DNA from: Glycomyces buryatensis
GTDB lineage: Bacteria; Actinomycetota; Actinomycetes; Mycobacteriales; Micromonosporaceae
Assembly (NCBI RefSeq): GCF_004912275.1
Contig: NZ_STGY01000047.1
Span: 9,217 to 73,216, forward strand
Reading direction: 5' to 3'
Length of the DNA: 64,000 nt
In this document: piece after piece, positions 51,281 through 60,872 of the stretch
Layout: the number at the start of each line of letters is the position of its first letter
Position numbering within the stretch: position 1 is the first letter of the stretch
Translations under genes and position numbers: made by a program
Notes under the pieces: model-generated
What the model was told of the DNA's origin: nothing
Databases searched by the model: none
The model's input: only the letters and a program-made list of their open reading frames with translations

Positions 51281-53275
51281 GTGGCACTCGCGCTGTATCG
51301 CAAATACCGGCCGCAGACCTTCGCCGAAGTCGTCGGCCAGGAACACGTCACCGAACCGCTCATCAACGCCATCCGGGCCGGCCGCCTCAACCACGCCTAC
51401 CTGTTCTCCGGCCCGCGCGGCTGCGGCAAGACCTCCTCGGCCCGCATTCTGGCCCGCTCCCTCAACTGCGCCCAGGGGCCCACGCCGGAGCCGTGCGGCG
51501 AGTGCAATTCGTGCCGGGCCCTGGCGGCCGACGGCCACGGCTCGGTCGATGTCATCGAGATCGACGCGGCCAGCCACGGTGGCGTGGACGATGCCCGTGA
51601 GCTGCGCGAACGTGCCGTCTTCGCGCCGGTGGACTCGCGCTACAAGATCTACATCATCGACGAAGCCCACATGGTGACCGCCGCTGGTTTCAATGCGCTG
51701 CTGAAGCTGGTCGAGGAGCCGCCGGACTACGTCCTGTTCATCTTCGCGACGACTGAGCCGGACAAGGTCCTGCCGACGATCCGCTCGCGCACCCACCACT
51801 ACCCGTTCCGGCTCATCGCCCCGCCGAAGATGCGCGAGCTGTGCCAGCGGTTGTGCGAAGAGGAAGGTGCGAACGTCGCCGACGATGTCTTCCCGCTGGT
51901 CGTCCGCTCCGGCGGCGGCTCGGCGCGCGACACGCTCTCGGTGCTCGACCAGCTCATCGCCGGTTCGGGCGACGCGGGAGTCACGTATGAGCGGGCGGCC
52001 GCGCTGCTGGGCGTCACCGACGCGGGCCTGCTGGACGAGATGTGCGAGGCGTTCGCCGCCGCCGACGGCGCGGCCGTCATGGAGGTCGTCGAGCGGGTCG
52101 CCGAAGGCGGGCTGGACCCGCGGCGGTACGCCGGTGACCTGCTTGAGCGCCTGCGGGACCTCATCATCCTGAACCAGGTCCCGGACGCCGGATCGAGCGG
52201 TCTGATCGACGCCCCCGCCGACCAGCTCTCGAAGATGACCAGCCAGGCCACTCGGATGGGGACCTCGACGCTGACGCGGATGGCCGAGGTCGTCGCGGCC
52301 GGACTGGCGGGCATGCGCGGGGCGACCGCACCGCGGCTGCTGCTGGAGCTGGCCTGCGTGCGGGCGATCCTGCCCGGCTCCGACGAGTCGATGGCGGGGC
52401 TGCTGCAACGCCTCGAGACCCTGGAGCAGCGCGGCGTGAGCGCGATGTCCGCCCCCGCGCGGCCCGCCGCCGCAGCCCCAGCCCCAGCCCCGGTCCGAGC
52501 GGCGGAGCCGCCGGCCGTGACCAGGCCCGCGGCCCCGGCGGCCGAGACGTCCGCCGCGCAACCGGTGAGCGCACCGGAACCGGCGTCCGAGACCGCCACC
52601 GCACCCGAAGCCGCAGGGCCGCAGCCCGAGTCCGCGAACGAAACGCCGTCTGCCGCTGCGGCACCGGCCGCGGACGACGGCTGGGACACCGCGACAGCGA
52701 CCGAACCCGCCGCGCCTGAGCCCGCTCCAGCTCCCACCCCCGCGCCCGAACCGGTCGGGGCCGGTGGCGGCGCGAACGCGGCCTCCATTCGGCGGCAATG
52801 GGACCGGATCATGATGGCGGTGAAGGACCGGAAGCGGACCACGGCGGCGCTGCTGTCGGACGCCACCGTCGCCGACGCCACCGACAAGGAAGTGGTGCTC
52901 GTCTTCAAGCACGCCTTCCATGCCGAGAACCTCCAGAAGGAACCCGCGTACGGCATCGTGGTGGAGGTCTTCAACGAGGTGCTGGGCGGGAGCTGGAAGA
53001 TCCGCTGCGAGGTGGGTGAGGCCGCGAATCTCCCAAAAGCGGGACCGCCCCCGACGACGGGGGCGCCTTCTAGCCGGGGGGCGGTGGCCGATCGCAGACC
53101 TGACGTAGCCGTTCCCGCGGCCAGGCAGGCCGCCGAGCACTTCGAGGAGCCGCCGCCGGCGGACTACGACGAGCCGTCCCCGGACGACCCGGTCGCCCCG
53201 GGCGGCTTCGGCACCAGCGAGGAGCAGGCCGTGAAGATGCTCTCGAGCGCGTTCGGCGCCAAGCAGATCCGGTAG
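51281..53275 (+). CDS. dnaX: DNA polymerase III subunits gamma/tau
   Basis: 664 residues. The clamp-loader AAA+ domain is complete: Walker A GPRGCGKT (44-51), zinc cysteines Cys63, Cys72, Cys75 and Cys78, Walker B IYIIDEAHM, and the SRC-like motif. Domain III runs to about 375. A Pro/Ala-rich linker of roughly 110 residues (about 385-500) leads to a C-terminal tau-like domain (RRQWDRIMMAVKDRKRTTAAL). The GTG start has GGAGGAAGAC upstream. I did not identify a frameshift signal. Confidence 0.96.
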   Translation: MALALYRKYRPQTFAEVVGQEHVTEPLINAIRAGRLNHAYLFSGPRGCGKTSSARILARSLNCAQGPTPEPCGECNSCRALAADGHGSVDVIEIDAASHGGVDDARELRERAVFAPVDSRYKIYIIDEAHMVTAAGFNALLKLVEEPPDYVLFIFATTEPDKVLPTIRSRTHHYPFRLIAPPKMRELCQRLCEEEGANVADDVFPLVVRSGGGSARDTLSVLDQLIAGSGDAGVTYERAAALLGVTDAGLLDEMCEAFAAADGAAVMEVVERVAEGGLDPRRYAGDLLERLRDLIILNQVPDAGSSGLIDAPADQLSKMTSQATRMGTSTLTRMAEVVAAGLAGMRGATAPRLLLELACVRAILPGSDESMAGLLQRLETLEQRGVSAMSAPARPAAAAPAPAPVRAAEPPAVTRPAAPAAETSAAQPVSAPEPASETATAPEAAGPQPESANETPSAAAAPAADDGWDTATATEPAAPEPAPAPTPAPEPVGAGGGANAASIRRQWDRIMMAVKDRKRTTAALLSDATVADATDKEVVLVFKHAFHAENLQKEPAYGIVVEVFNEVLGGSWKIRCEVGEAANLPKAGPPPTTGAPSSRGAVADRRPDVAVPAARQAAEHFEEPPPADYDEPSPDDPVAPGGFGTSEEQAVKMLSSAFGAKQIR

Positions 53276-53443
53276 TAGCCGGAAATGGCGGAGGCCGAAC
53301 CCTCATCGACCGAGTGCGAGTGTCGGTGCTGGGGGATACGCTGGTTGCAGGTCAAAGAAGCCTGAATCGATGGCAGGGAATGAGGAGCAGCGGCCAGTGG
53401 TTGATTTCATATTCGGTTCTGGCCGTGGAGCAGGGGGCACCGA

Positions 53444-54850
53444 GTGAAGGTCACCCGCATTGCTTATTCCGACTGCATCAACCAGAGCAAATATATGCAT
53501 CTTTCCACTCAAGCGCTCAGGCTTGGGGCGGTCCGCGCTCGAGTGTGGCGCGAATTTGGCTCGATCCGAGGAGTCGGGATGCGCGACCGGCACGTCCGTG
53601 ACCGGTGGATGAAGGACGGTACCGCCGCGACCTTCGGTGTGCTGGCCAACGCCTGGAAAGAGACCGTTCGGGACGCGATGGCCGACATCGCATCAACCCG
53701 TGAAGGTGCGAAGCTCAAGGCCCGTAAAGCCATCCACCGGCATACCAGAGACGAAGCCGTGCGCAAACGTCTCTATATCGCCCTGAAATACGACCGGTGG
53801 CCCGCCGATCCGTATCTGCGGCGCGTGATGCGCCGCTACATGGGGAGAGGTCGCTCCCGGGTGTCGAACCAGATCATCGTCCGCGCCGACAACTACAAGA
53901 CCTTCACGCTTTCCGACAGCGGCAACGTGTGGCTCGCCGTACCCGGTTTGGAACGCCATAAGACTGTAAAGATCCCCTTGAATACGACTGTTGCGCCCAC
54001 GGGGACACTCAGGTTGATTCTGCGGTCAGGCCGAATCGAGGTGCATTATGCGATCGATGCCGCAGCGATGAAGTCTTCGAAGAGGCCGTGCGGGGATGCG
54101 ACGATCGGGGTCGACAAGGGCTACACCGAGATCCTGACCGACTCCGACGGGCATCGCCACGGCGCCGGGTTCGGTCGGCTTCTGGCCGCCGAGTCCGATC
54201 ATCTCAAGCTTAAGAACGCTCGTCGCGCAATGATCCGTGCCGTTGCTGACAGCGCCCGCGAGTCCGGGGACATCGCCAAGGCCGAACGGATCGCGCGAAA
54301 CAACCTCGGCACTGCCAAACGCGATCGGCGTAGAATCCGATTCCGGCAGCAGGTGCGCACTGAGACCTTCGGCGCCGTGCACGCCGTGATTGATAAGGCG
54401 AACCAGCTGGTCGCCGAAGACCTCACCCGCGCCTTCGTCTCGCGGAAGCGTATGGGGAAGAACACCAACCGCCGCCTCGCAGCGTGGACCAAGGGAGTCA
54501 CAGCCGAGGCGCTTGAGAACGTGTCGGAGCGCAGAGGTTCTGTGCTAACCCTGGTCAATGCGGCCTACACCTCGCAAGTCGCCCCCTGCTGCGGCGCCCT
54601 CGGGCGCCGTTCGGGGGACCGGCTTGACTGCACTCGATGCGGGGCAGTGTGGGATGCGGACCATGCGGGCGCGATCAACGTCCTGAACAGGAACGCCGAC
54701 CCCGACATCGGCCTGTGGACTCCGCACCTGCGGGTGAAGCAGATCCTTCAGGAACGCGATCGACAACGGACCAGACTGCCGGTCCAGGACCCCAGCGCTA
54801 AGGTGCGGGGAGCGAACTATCCGATCCGGGCAACAACATCCAAGAAATAG
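53444..54850 (+). CDS. TnpB-like RuvC protein (IS605-accessory type)
   Basis: 468 residues, unlike the first TnpB. The RuvC residues are Asp224 (GVDKGY), Glu325 (VAEDLT) and Asp404/406 (DADHAGAINVLNR). The zinc ribbon is Cys382/383 and Cys396/399. The N-terminal part (MKVTRIAYSDCINQSKYMHL, WREFGSIRGVGMRDR) differs from ordinary TnpB and recalls the TnpB-related group near small type V effectors. No tnpA, CRISPR array or terminal repeats are seen. It sits between dnaX and ybaB, ending 16 nt before ybaB, so any guide RNA from its 3' end would run into ybaB. The start is GTG. Confidence 0.75.
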   Translation: MKVTRIAYSDCINQSKYMHLSTQALRLGAVRARVWREFGSIRGVGMRDRHVRDRWMKDGTAATFGVLANAWKETVRDAMADIASTREGAKLKARKAIHRHTRDEAVRKRLYIALKYDRWPADPYLRRVMRRYMGRGRSRVSNQIIVRADNYKTFTLSDSGNVWLAVPGLERHKTVKIPLNTTVAPTGTLRLILRSGRIEVHYAIDAAAMKSSKRPCGDATIGVDKGYTEILTDSDGHRHGAGFGRLLAAESDHLKLKNARRAMIRAVADSARESGDIAKAERIARNNLGTAKRDRRRIRFRQQVRTETFGAVHAVIDKANQLVAEDLTRAFVSRKRMGKNTNRRLAAWTKGVTAEALENVSERRGSVLTLVNAAYTSQVAPCCGALGRRSGDRLDCTRCGAVWDADHAGAINVLNRNADPDIGLWTPHLRVKQILQERDRQRTRLPVQDPSAKVRGANYPIRATTSKK

Positions 54851-54866
54851 GAAGCGGTGATGTGAC

Positions 54867-55208
54867 ATGTTCCCAGGTGGCGCAGACATGCAGAACCTGC
54901 TCAAGCAGGCCCAGCAGATGCAGGCCGATTACATGGCGCTGCAACAGGAGCTGACCGAGACCGAGGTGACCGCTTCCGCCGGGGGCGGCCTGGTGACCGC
55001 GACGGTCACCGGCGACGGTGAGCTCAAGGGCGTCAAGATCGACCCGAAGGCGGTCGACCCCGAGGACGTCGAAACCCTCGAGGACCTGGTGCTCGCGGCG
55101 GTCCAGGCGGCTGTGGCGGACTCCAAGCGCATGGCCGCCGAGAAGATGGGCCCGCTGGGCGACGCCCTGGGCGGCATGGGCGGAGGCCTCGGCCTCCCCG
55201 GGATGTAA
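54867..55208 (+). CDS. ybaB: YbaB/EbfC nucleoid-associated protein
   Basis: 113 residues. The family pattern is complete: [20 protein letters not shown] helix, [20 protein letters not shown] strands, then [20 protein letters not shown]. Small DNA-binding proteins of this family are encoded between dnaX and recR in most bacteria. AGGAAGCGGTGATG provides the ribosome-binding site. The conserved dnaX-ybaB spacing is broken here by the TnpB-like gene. Confidence 0.93.
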   Translation: MFPGGADMQNLLKQAQQMQADYMALQQELTETEVTASAGGGLVTATVTGDGELKGVKIDPKAVDPEDVETLEDLVLAAVQAAVADSKRMAAEKMGPLGDALGGMGGGLGLPGM

Positions 55209-55413
55209 ACCGGCCCTACACAAACGCTTCGGCCGCACCGGAATCGGTGGCGCCGAGGCGCTACGAGACCCGCGTTCCCGAGCGAGGCTCGGCCCGCGGG
55301 TTCGCAAGTACCACTCGGTTCGCGCGTTCGCGAGTGCCGACCGGTGCGCCGTCGCACGGCACGCCGGAGGTTTGGTATATCCTATAGGATTCACAGCAGG
55401 GGGAAGAAGAGTC

Positions 55414-56010
55414 GTGTACGACGGGGCTTTGGGCGATCTCATCGAAGAACTCGGGCAGTTGCCGGGCATCGGCCCGAAGAGCGCCCAGCGGCTCGCCTTC
55501 CACCTGCTCTCCACTGAGAGCGCCGAGGTGGAGCGGCTGATCTCGGCGCTGGAGCGGGTGAAGGCGCAGGTGAAGTTCTGCGAGACGTGCGGGAACGTCA
55601 CCGAGGCCGAGGAGTGTGCGATCTGCCGCGATCCCCGCCGCAGCGAGGAGCTCATCTGCGTGGTCGAGGAGCCCAAGGACGTCCTCGCGGTCGAGCGGAC
55701 GGGCGAGTTCCGCGGCCGCTACCACGTGCTCGGCGGCGCGATTAATCCGCTGGAGGGCATCGGCCCGGACGACCTGCGCATCCGCTCCCTCATGACGCGA
55801 CTCCAAAAGGGAGAGACGAAGGAGCTCATCCTCGCCACCGATCCGAACACGGAGGGTGAGGCCACCGCCACCTACCTGGCGATGCTGGTGAAGCCCATGG
55901 GGTTCAAGGTGACCCGGCTGGCCAGCGGCCTCCCCGTCGGCGGCGACCTCGAATACGCCGACGAGGTCACCCTCGGCAGGGCCTTCTCGGGCCGCCGCGA
56001 CATCGACTGA
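55414..56010 (+). CDS. recR: Recombination mediator RecR
   Basis: 198 residues. A helix-hairpin-helix ([23 protein letters not shown]), a C4 zinc finger (CETCGN...CAICRDPRR) and a Toprim domain ([34 protein letters not shown]). RecR loads RecA with RecFO at gaps. The GTG start is preceded by GGGGGAAGAAG; the frame is open upstream but not RecR-like. A TATCCTATAGGAT element at about 55378-55390 may be its -10 region. Confidence 0.95.
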   Translation: MYDGALGDLIEELGQLPGIGPKSAQRLAFHLLSTESAEVERLISALERVKAQVKFCETCGNVTEAEECAICRDPRRSEELICVVEEPKDVLAVERTGEFRGRYHVLGGAINPLEGIGPDDLRIRSLMTRLQKGETKELILATDPNTEGEATATYLAMLVKPMGFKVTRLASGLPVGGDLEYADEVTLGRAFSGRRDID

Positions 56011-56240
56011 GCGGCCTCGGAACTCGTTCACCCGATCCCGTCGGTCGCATCGCTCCTACCTGCAAAAAGCGGTGATTCGTCTTGCGCTGCAACACCTGCC
56101 ACTTCTGTCGCAGGATGCCAGGTTGGTAACGATCTCCTCCGAAACGGTCACGGTTGCGTAACGCTTAACCGTGGCGTAACTCACGCGGTCTTAACATGTG
56201 GGTACCTCCGAATACCCAACGACCGACGGGTGAACATTTC

Positions 56241-57908
56241 ATGCGCACGTCTCGAACATCCCCGACCCGACGCGCCATAGGCGCAGCGGCGAGCGCGGCA
56301 ATCGCGCTGGGCCTCATCGCCGCATGCTCCAGTGAACGAGGCGGTGAGGACCTCAACGAGACCAAGCCGTTCATCTTCGGCAGCCCCGGCGACCCCGCGT
56401 CGATGGACCCGGTCTTCGCCTCCGACGGCGAGACCTTCCGCGTCACCCGCCAGGTCTTCGACACGCTCCTTGACCACGACGGCACCGAGATCGTCCCCGG
56501 ACTGGCCGAGACCTGGGAGCAGAACCCCGAGGGCACCGAGTGGACCTTCAACCTGCGTGAGGGCGTGACCTTCCACGACGGGACCGAGCTCAATGCCGAG
56601 GCCGTCTGCCAGAACTTCGACCGCTGGCACAACTTCACCGGCGGCTACCAGTCCCCGAACTACACGTACTACTACTCCAGCTTCTTCGGCGGCTTCGCCG
56701 AGAACGACCCCGAAATGGGCATCGAGGCCGAGTCGATCTACGCCGGCTGCGAGGCCGACGGACTCACCGCCACCATCAGCCTCACCGAGTACACCGCGAA
56801 CTTCCCCGGCGCGTTCACCATGGCCACCACCGGTATCGTCAGCCCGGCCTCGCTGGAGCAGATCACCGACGACGAGGTCGTCACCGCCGACGACCCGCTC
56901 CCGCAGTACACCCAGGAGGCGGGCGTCCTCGCCGGCACCGGCCCCTACGAACTGACCGAATGGGACCACGGCGCGCAGTCGGTCACCCTGGAGCGCTACG
57001 ACGACTTCTGGGGCGAGACCGCCAACGTCAAGACCCTCATCTTCAACACCATCTCCGATGAGAACGCCCGCCGCCAAGCCCTCGAGGCCGGCGACATCCA
57101 GGGCTACGACCTGGTCGCCCCCGCCGACGTGCAGCCCCTGCTCGACGCCGGATTCCAGGTACCCGAGCGCGACGTGTTCAACATCCTCTACATGGCTTAC
57201 CAGCAGCAGACCGCTCCGCTGGACGACCACGACGTCCGCGCGGCGCTCTCCCACGCGATCGACCGCCAGCGCATCGTCGACTCAGTGCTCCCGCCGGGCG
57301 GCGAGGTCGCCTCGCAGTTCATCCCGCCGACCATCGACGGCTGGTCCGAGGAAGTGACCACCTACGACTACGACCCGGAACTGGCGACGCAGATGCTGGC
57401 CGACGCCGGCCAGGAGGACCTGTCCATCGAGGTCTGCTACCCGACCGACGTCACCCGGCCCTACATGCCGGCGCCGAAGGACATCTTCGACATCATCGCC
57501 GCCGACCTGGAAGCGGTCGGCGTGACCGTCGAGGCCACCCCGATCAGCTGGGTCGACTACATCCCGGCCACGCGCAGCGGCGACTGCCCGATGTACCTGC
57601 TGGGCTGGACCGGCGACTTCACCGACGCCTACAACTTCCTCGGCACCTGGTTCTCCACCGAGACCACCGAGTGGGGCTTCGACGAGCCGGAGATCTTCGA
57701 CGGACTCGCCGCGGCCGCCGCCGAACCGGACCCCGAGGTCCGCACCCAGATGTGGGCGGACCTGAACGTCACGATCATGGATCAGCTGCCTGGCCTGCCG
57801 ATCTCCAGCTCGCCGCCGTCGATCGCGTTCGCCGCGAACGTGGAACCGATGGAGGTCTCGCCGCTCACCCAGGAGGACTTCTCCGAGCTGTCATTCGCCT
57901 CCGAGTAG
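56241..57908 (+). CDS. Oligopeptide ABC transporter substrate-binding lipoprotein
   Basis: 555 residues. A lipoprotein signal with lipobox LIAAC precedes an SBP family 5 fold (FGSPGDPASMDPVF, TWEQNPEGTEWTFNLREGV, and a peptide-site loop GPYELTEWDHG). The start at MRTSRTS is chosen over an open upstream frame. It is the first of five co-directional genes forming a complete importer. Two GCGTAAC repeats (about 56153 and 56174) lie upstream and may be regulatory. In Streptomyces a similar five-gene importer (BldK) is needed for development; identity with it is not shown. Confidence 0.9.
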   Translation: MRTSRTSPTRRAIGAAASAAIALGLIAACSSERGGEDLNETKPFIFGSPGDPASMDPVFASDGETFRVTRQVFDTLLDHDGTEIVPGLAETWEQNPEGTEWTFNLREGVTFHDGTELNAEAVCQNFDRWHNFTGGYQSPNYTYYYSSFFGGFAENDPEMGIEAESIYAGCEADGLTATISLTEYTANFPGAFTMATTGIVSPASLEQITDDEVVTADDPLPQYTQEAGVLAGTGPYELTEWDHGAQSVTLERYDDFWGETANVKTLIFNTISDENARRQALEAGDIQGYDLVAPADVQPLLDAGFQVPERDVFNILYMAYQQQTAPLDDHDVRAALSHAIDRQRIVDSVLPPGGEVASQFIPPTIDGWSEEVTTYDYDPELATQMLADAGQEDLSIEVCYPTDVTRPYMPAPKDIFDIIAADLEAVGVTVEATPISWVDYIPATRSGDCPMYLLGWTGDFTDAYNFLGTWFSTETTEWGFDEPEIFDGLAAAAAEPDPEVRTQMWADLNVTIMDQLPGLPISSSPPSIAFAANVEPMEVSPLTQEDFSELSFASE

Positions 57909-57931
57909 CACGACCGAGTAGTTAGCCGAAT

Positions 57932-58939
57932 ATGCTGCGTTACACCGTTAAACGCCTCCTGCAGCTGGCGGTGGCGTTGTTGGGACTCTCACTGCTGCTG
58001 TTCGCGTGGTTCAAGGCCCTGCCGGGCGGACCCGAGAACCGCATGCTCCCCGACAACGCCACCGACCAGCAGCGGGAGGCGCTGCGGCAGGCACTGGGCC
58101 TGGACGAACCGATCTGGTCCCAATACGGCGAGTTCCTGTCCCGCATGGTCCACCTCGACTTCGGCACGTCGCTGTCGAGCGGGCGGCCCATCGGGACAGA
58201 GCTGGCCGAACGCCTGCCCGCCACCATCGAACTGTCGATGTGGGCCATCGTCATCGCCGTCGGCATCGGCATCCCGCTGGGTTACCTGGCCGCGCGCCGC
58301 CGCGGCACATGGCTCGACTTCGGCGCCGTCGCCGGCTCCCTCGTCGGCATCTGCATCCCGGTGTTCTTCCTGGCGGCGATGCTAAAGGTCGTGTTCGCGC
58401 AGGAGCTGGGCTGGCTGCCGACCACGTTCCGGCTCTCGCCGGGCCTGACCTACACCGAGATCACCGGTCTGCGGGTGCTCGACGGGCTCCTCACCGGCGA
58501 GTTCGACGTGGTGTGGGACGCGGCGCGGCACTTGATGCTGCCCGCGATCGCGCTGGCCTCGATCCCGCTCGCCGTCATCGTCCGCATTACCCGTGCCAGC
58601 GTGCTCGAGGTGGTGGGCGAGGACTACGTGCGCACCGCTGATGCCAAGGGCCTCAAGCAGACCACGATCCGAGGCCGCCACATCATGAAGAACGCCATGC
58701 TCCCTATCGTCACGGTCATCGGTCTGCTGCTGGGCAGTCTGTTCGCGGGCGCGGTGCTCACCGAGAGCGTGTTCGCGTTCGGCGGCATCGGCTCGTTCGT
58801 CTACCAGGCCACCACTGAACGCGACTATCCGGCGCTGATGGGCTTCATCCTGGTCATCGCCGTGTCCTATGTGGTGTTGAACTTGATCGTGGACCTGTCG
58901 TACGGCTTCCTCGACCCGAGAGTGAGGGTGCGCAAGTGA
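57932..58939 (+). CDS. Peptide ABC transporter permease (DppB/OppB type)
   Basis: 335 residues. An N-terminal TM (LLQLAVALLGLSLLLFAWF), a periplasmic loop with the family's GLDEPIWSQYGEFL motif, then about five more TM helices and the EAA loop (YVRTADAKGLKQTTIRGRHIMKNAML). Its stop overlaps the next permease start. Confidence 0.92.
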   Translation: MLRYTVKRLLQLAVALLGLSLLLFAWFKALPGGPENRMLPDNATDQQREALRQALGLDEPIWSQYGEFLSRMVHLDFGTSLSSGRPIGTELAERLPATIELSMWAIVIAVGIGIPLGYLAARRRGTWLDFGAVAGSLVGICIPVFFLAAMLKVVFAQELGWLPTTFRLSPGLTYTEITGLRVLDGLLTGEFDVVWDAARHLMLPAIALASIPLAVIVRITRASVLEVVGEDYVRTADAKGLKQTTIRGRHIMKNAMLPIVTVIGLLLGSLFAGAVLTESVFAFGGIGSFVYQATTERDYPALMGFILVIAVSYVVLNLIVDLSYGFLDPRVRVRK

Positions 58940-59898
58940 CGATCGCAAAGATCGAGCGCCTCGACCGCCTGATCGAGGCCAGCGTCACCGCCCGCGATGC
59001 GGAGTCCGGTTCCCTGTGGCGCCAGTCGCTGCGGCGGATGCGGCGCTCCCCGATGGCCATCTGCGGCGCGGTCATCGTCGGACTGTTCTTCATCGTCGCG
59101 CTCCTGGGTCCGTGGATCGCGCCGTACGGTCCGACCGAGCAGACCTGGGGCGGGGAGGTCTTCCTCAACCAGAACATCTTCCCCGGCCCTCGGGCCGAGA
59201 ACTGGTTCGGGCTCGACCACCTGGGCCGGGACATGTTCTCCCGCATGGTTGTCGGGGCCCGCCAGACGATGCTCGTCGGCGTGGTCGCGACGCTGATCGG
59301 TTTCGCCGCCGGCGCCGTCGTCGGCGGTTTCGCGGCGGCGGCGGGCACCTTCGGCGGGCGCTGGGGCGAGCGCTTGGAGGCGGTCATCATGCGGGCCGTC
59401 GACGTGGCGCTGTCGATCCCGATGCTGCTGCTGGCGCTCAGCGTCGCGGCGCTGCTGGGCCCGAGCCTGACGACGGTCATGATCGCCGTCGGTGTCGCGC
59501 AGATCCCGATCTTCGCGCGGATGCTGCGCGGCTCGATGCTCGCGCAGGCGCACTCGGACTACGTCCTGGCGGCGATCTCCATGGGCGTGCCCAAGGCCCG
59601 CATCGTGGTCTCGCACATCCTGCCGAACTCGCTGGGTCCGGTCATCGTGCAGGCGACGCTGGTGCTCGCCACGGCCATCATCGAGGCCGCGGCGCTGTCC
59701 TACCTGGGGCTGGGCAACCCTGACCCGGGCACGCCCGAATGGGGGACCATGCTCGCCGACGCGCAGCGGTTCCTCTCGGGCGCTCCGCAACTGGCGATCT
59801 ACCCCGCCGTCGGGATCATTATCACCGCGCTCGGCTTCACCCTCCTGGGCGAGGCCATGCGCGAATCGCTGGACCCGAGGCTGAGGAGGCAGCAGTAA
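58936..59898 (+). CDS. Peptide ABC transporter permease (DppC/OppC type)
   Basis: 320 residues with a GTG start overlapping the preceding stop. An N-terminal OppC-type TM (AICGAVIVGLFFIVALLGPW), the motif GLDHLGRDMFSRMVVGARQT, the EAA loop (YVLAAISMGVPKARIVVSHILPN) and C-terminal TMs. Its TAA overlaps the ATG of the next ATPase gene by one base. Confidence 0.92.
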   Translation: MTIAKIERLDRLIEASVTARDAESGSLWRQSLRRMRRSPMAICGAVIVGLFFIVALLGPWIAPYGPTEQTWGGEVFLNQNIFPGPRAENWFGLDHLGRDMFSRMVVGARQTMLVGVVATLIGFAAGAVVGGFAAAAGTFGGRWGERLEAVIMRAVDVALSIPMLLLALSVAALLGPSLTTVMIAVGVAQIPIFARMLRGSMLAQAHSDYVLAAISMGVPKARIVVSHILPNSLGPVIVQATLVLATAIIEAAALSYLGLGNPDPGTPEWGTMLADAQRFLSGAPQLAIYPAVGIIITALGFTLLGEAMRESLDPRLRRQQ

Positions 59899-60872
59899 TG
59901 GCATTGCTCGAAGTCGAGGACCTGCGCATCGCGTTCGGCTCCTCCACCGTCGTCGACGGCGTCTCCTTCCACGTGGACGAGAGCCAGGTGGTGAGCCTGG
60001 TCGGCGAGTCCGGTTGCGGCAAGTCCGTGACGAGCCTGGCGATCATGGGCCTGCTGCCGAAGCTGCGCAAATCGGGGCGCGGGGGAGGAGCGGCCGTGTC
60101 CGGCCGGGCCGTCTTCGACGGCGTCGACCTGTTCGGCCTGAGCGCCGACCAGATGCGCAGGCGTCGGGGCGCGGACCTGGCGATGGTCTTCCAGGACCCG
60201 CTCTCCAGCCTCAACCCGGTCGTGCCGATCGGCCGCCAGATCACGGAGGTGCTCGAACGCCACCGGGGCCTGCGCGGCGAGGCGGCGCGGAAGGAGGCCG
60301 AGAACCTGCTCGACCGCGTCGGCATCCCCGACCCGCGGCGGCGCCTCGGCGAGTACCCGCACCAGCTGTCGGGCGGGATGCGCCAGCGGGTGCTCATCGC
60401 GATCGCGGTCGCCTGCGCCCCAAGGCTGCTGATCGCCGACGAGCCGACCACGGCGCTCGACGTCACGATCCAGGCCCAGATCCTCGAACTGCTCAAGGAC
60501 CTGGTCGACGCCGAGGGCACGGCGCTGCTGATGATCACCCACGACCTCGGTGTGGTAGCCGGCATGTGCAACGTGGTGAACGTCCTCTACTCGGGGCGCG
60601 TCGTCGAATCGTCCTCGGCCTCACGGCTCTTCGCCGAGCCGACCCACCCGTACACGGTGGGCCTGCTGGGCTCGATTCCCCGCCTGGACCTGCCGATCCA
60701 CGAACCGCTCAAGCCGATCCGCGGTTCGATCGCCGACGTCATCCGCTGGGGCGACGGCTGCGCGTTCGCGCCCCGGTGCGACCTCGTCGGCGCCGAATGC
60801 GTCGCGGGCGAGCCGATGCTCAAGGGCGAGGCGCACGCCCACCGCTGCGTCAAGGCCGAGGAGATCGCATGA
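59898..60872 (+). CDS. Peptide ABC transporter ATPase (DppD/OppD type)
   Basis: 324 residues. Walker A GESGCGKSV, signature LSGGMRQRV, Walker B LLIADEPTTALDV, and the C-terminal oligopeptide/dipeptide extension with a cysteine pattern (CAFAPRC...C...C) that may bind an iron-sulfur cluster. Translationally coupled on both sides. Confidence 0.93.
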   Translation: MALLEVEDLRIAFGSSTVVDGVSFHVDESQVVSLVGESGCGKSVTSLAIMGLLPKLRKSGRGGGAAVSGRAVFDGVDLFGLSADQMRRRRGADLAMVFQDPLSSLNPVVPIGRQITEVLERHRGLRGEAARKEAENLLDRVGIPDPRRRLGEYPHQLSGGMRQRVLIAIAVACAPRLLIADEPTTALDVTIQAQILELLKDLVDAEGTALLMITHDLGVVAGMCNVVNVLYSGRVVESSSASRLFAEPTHPYTVGLLGSIPRLDLPIHEPLKPIRGSIADVIRWGDGCAFAPRCDLVGAECVAGEPMLKGEAHAHRCVKAEEIA

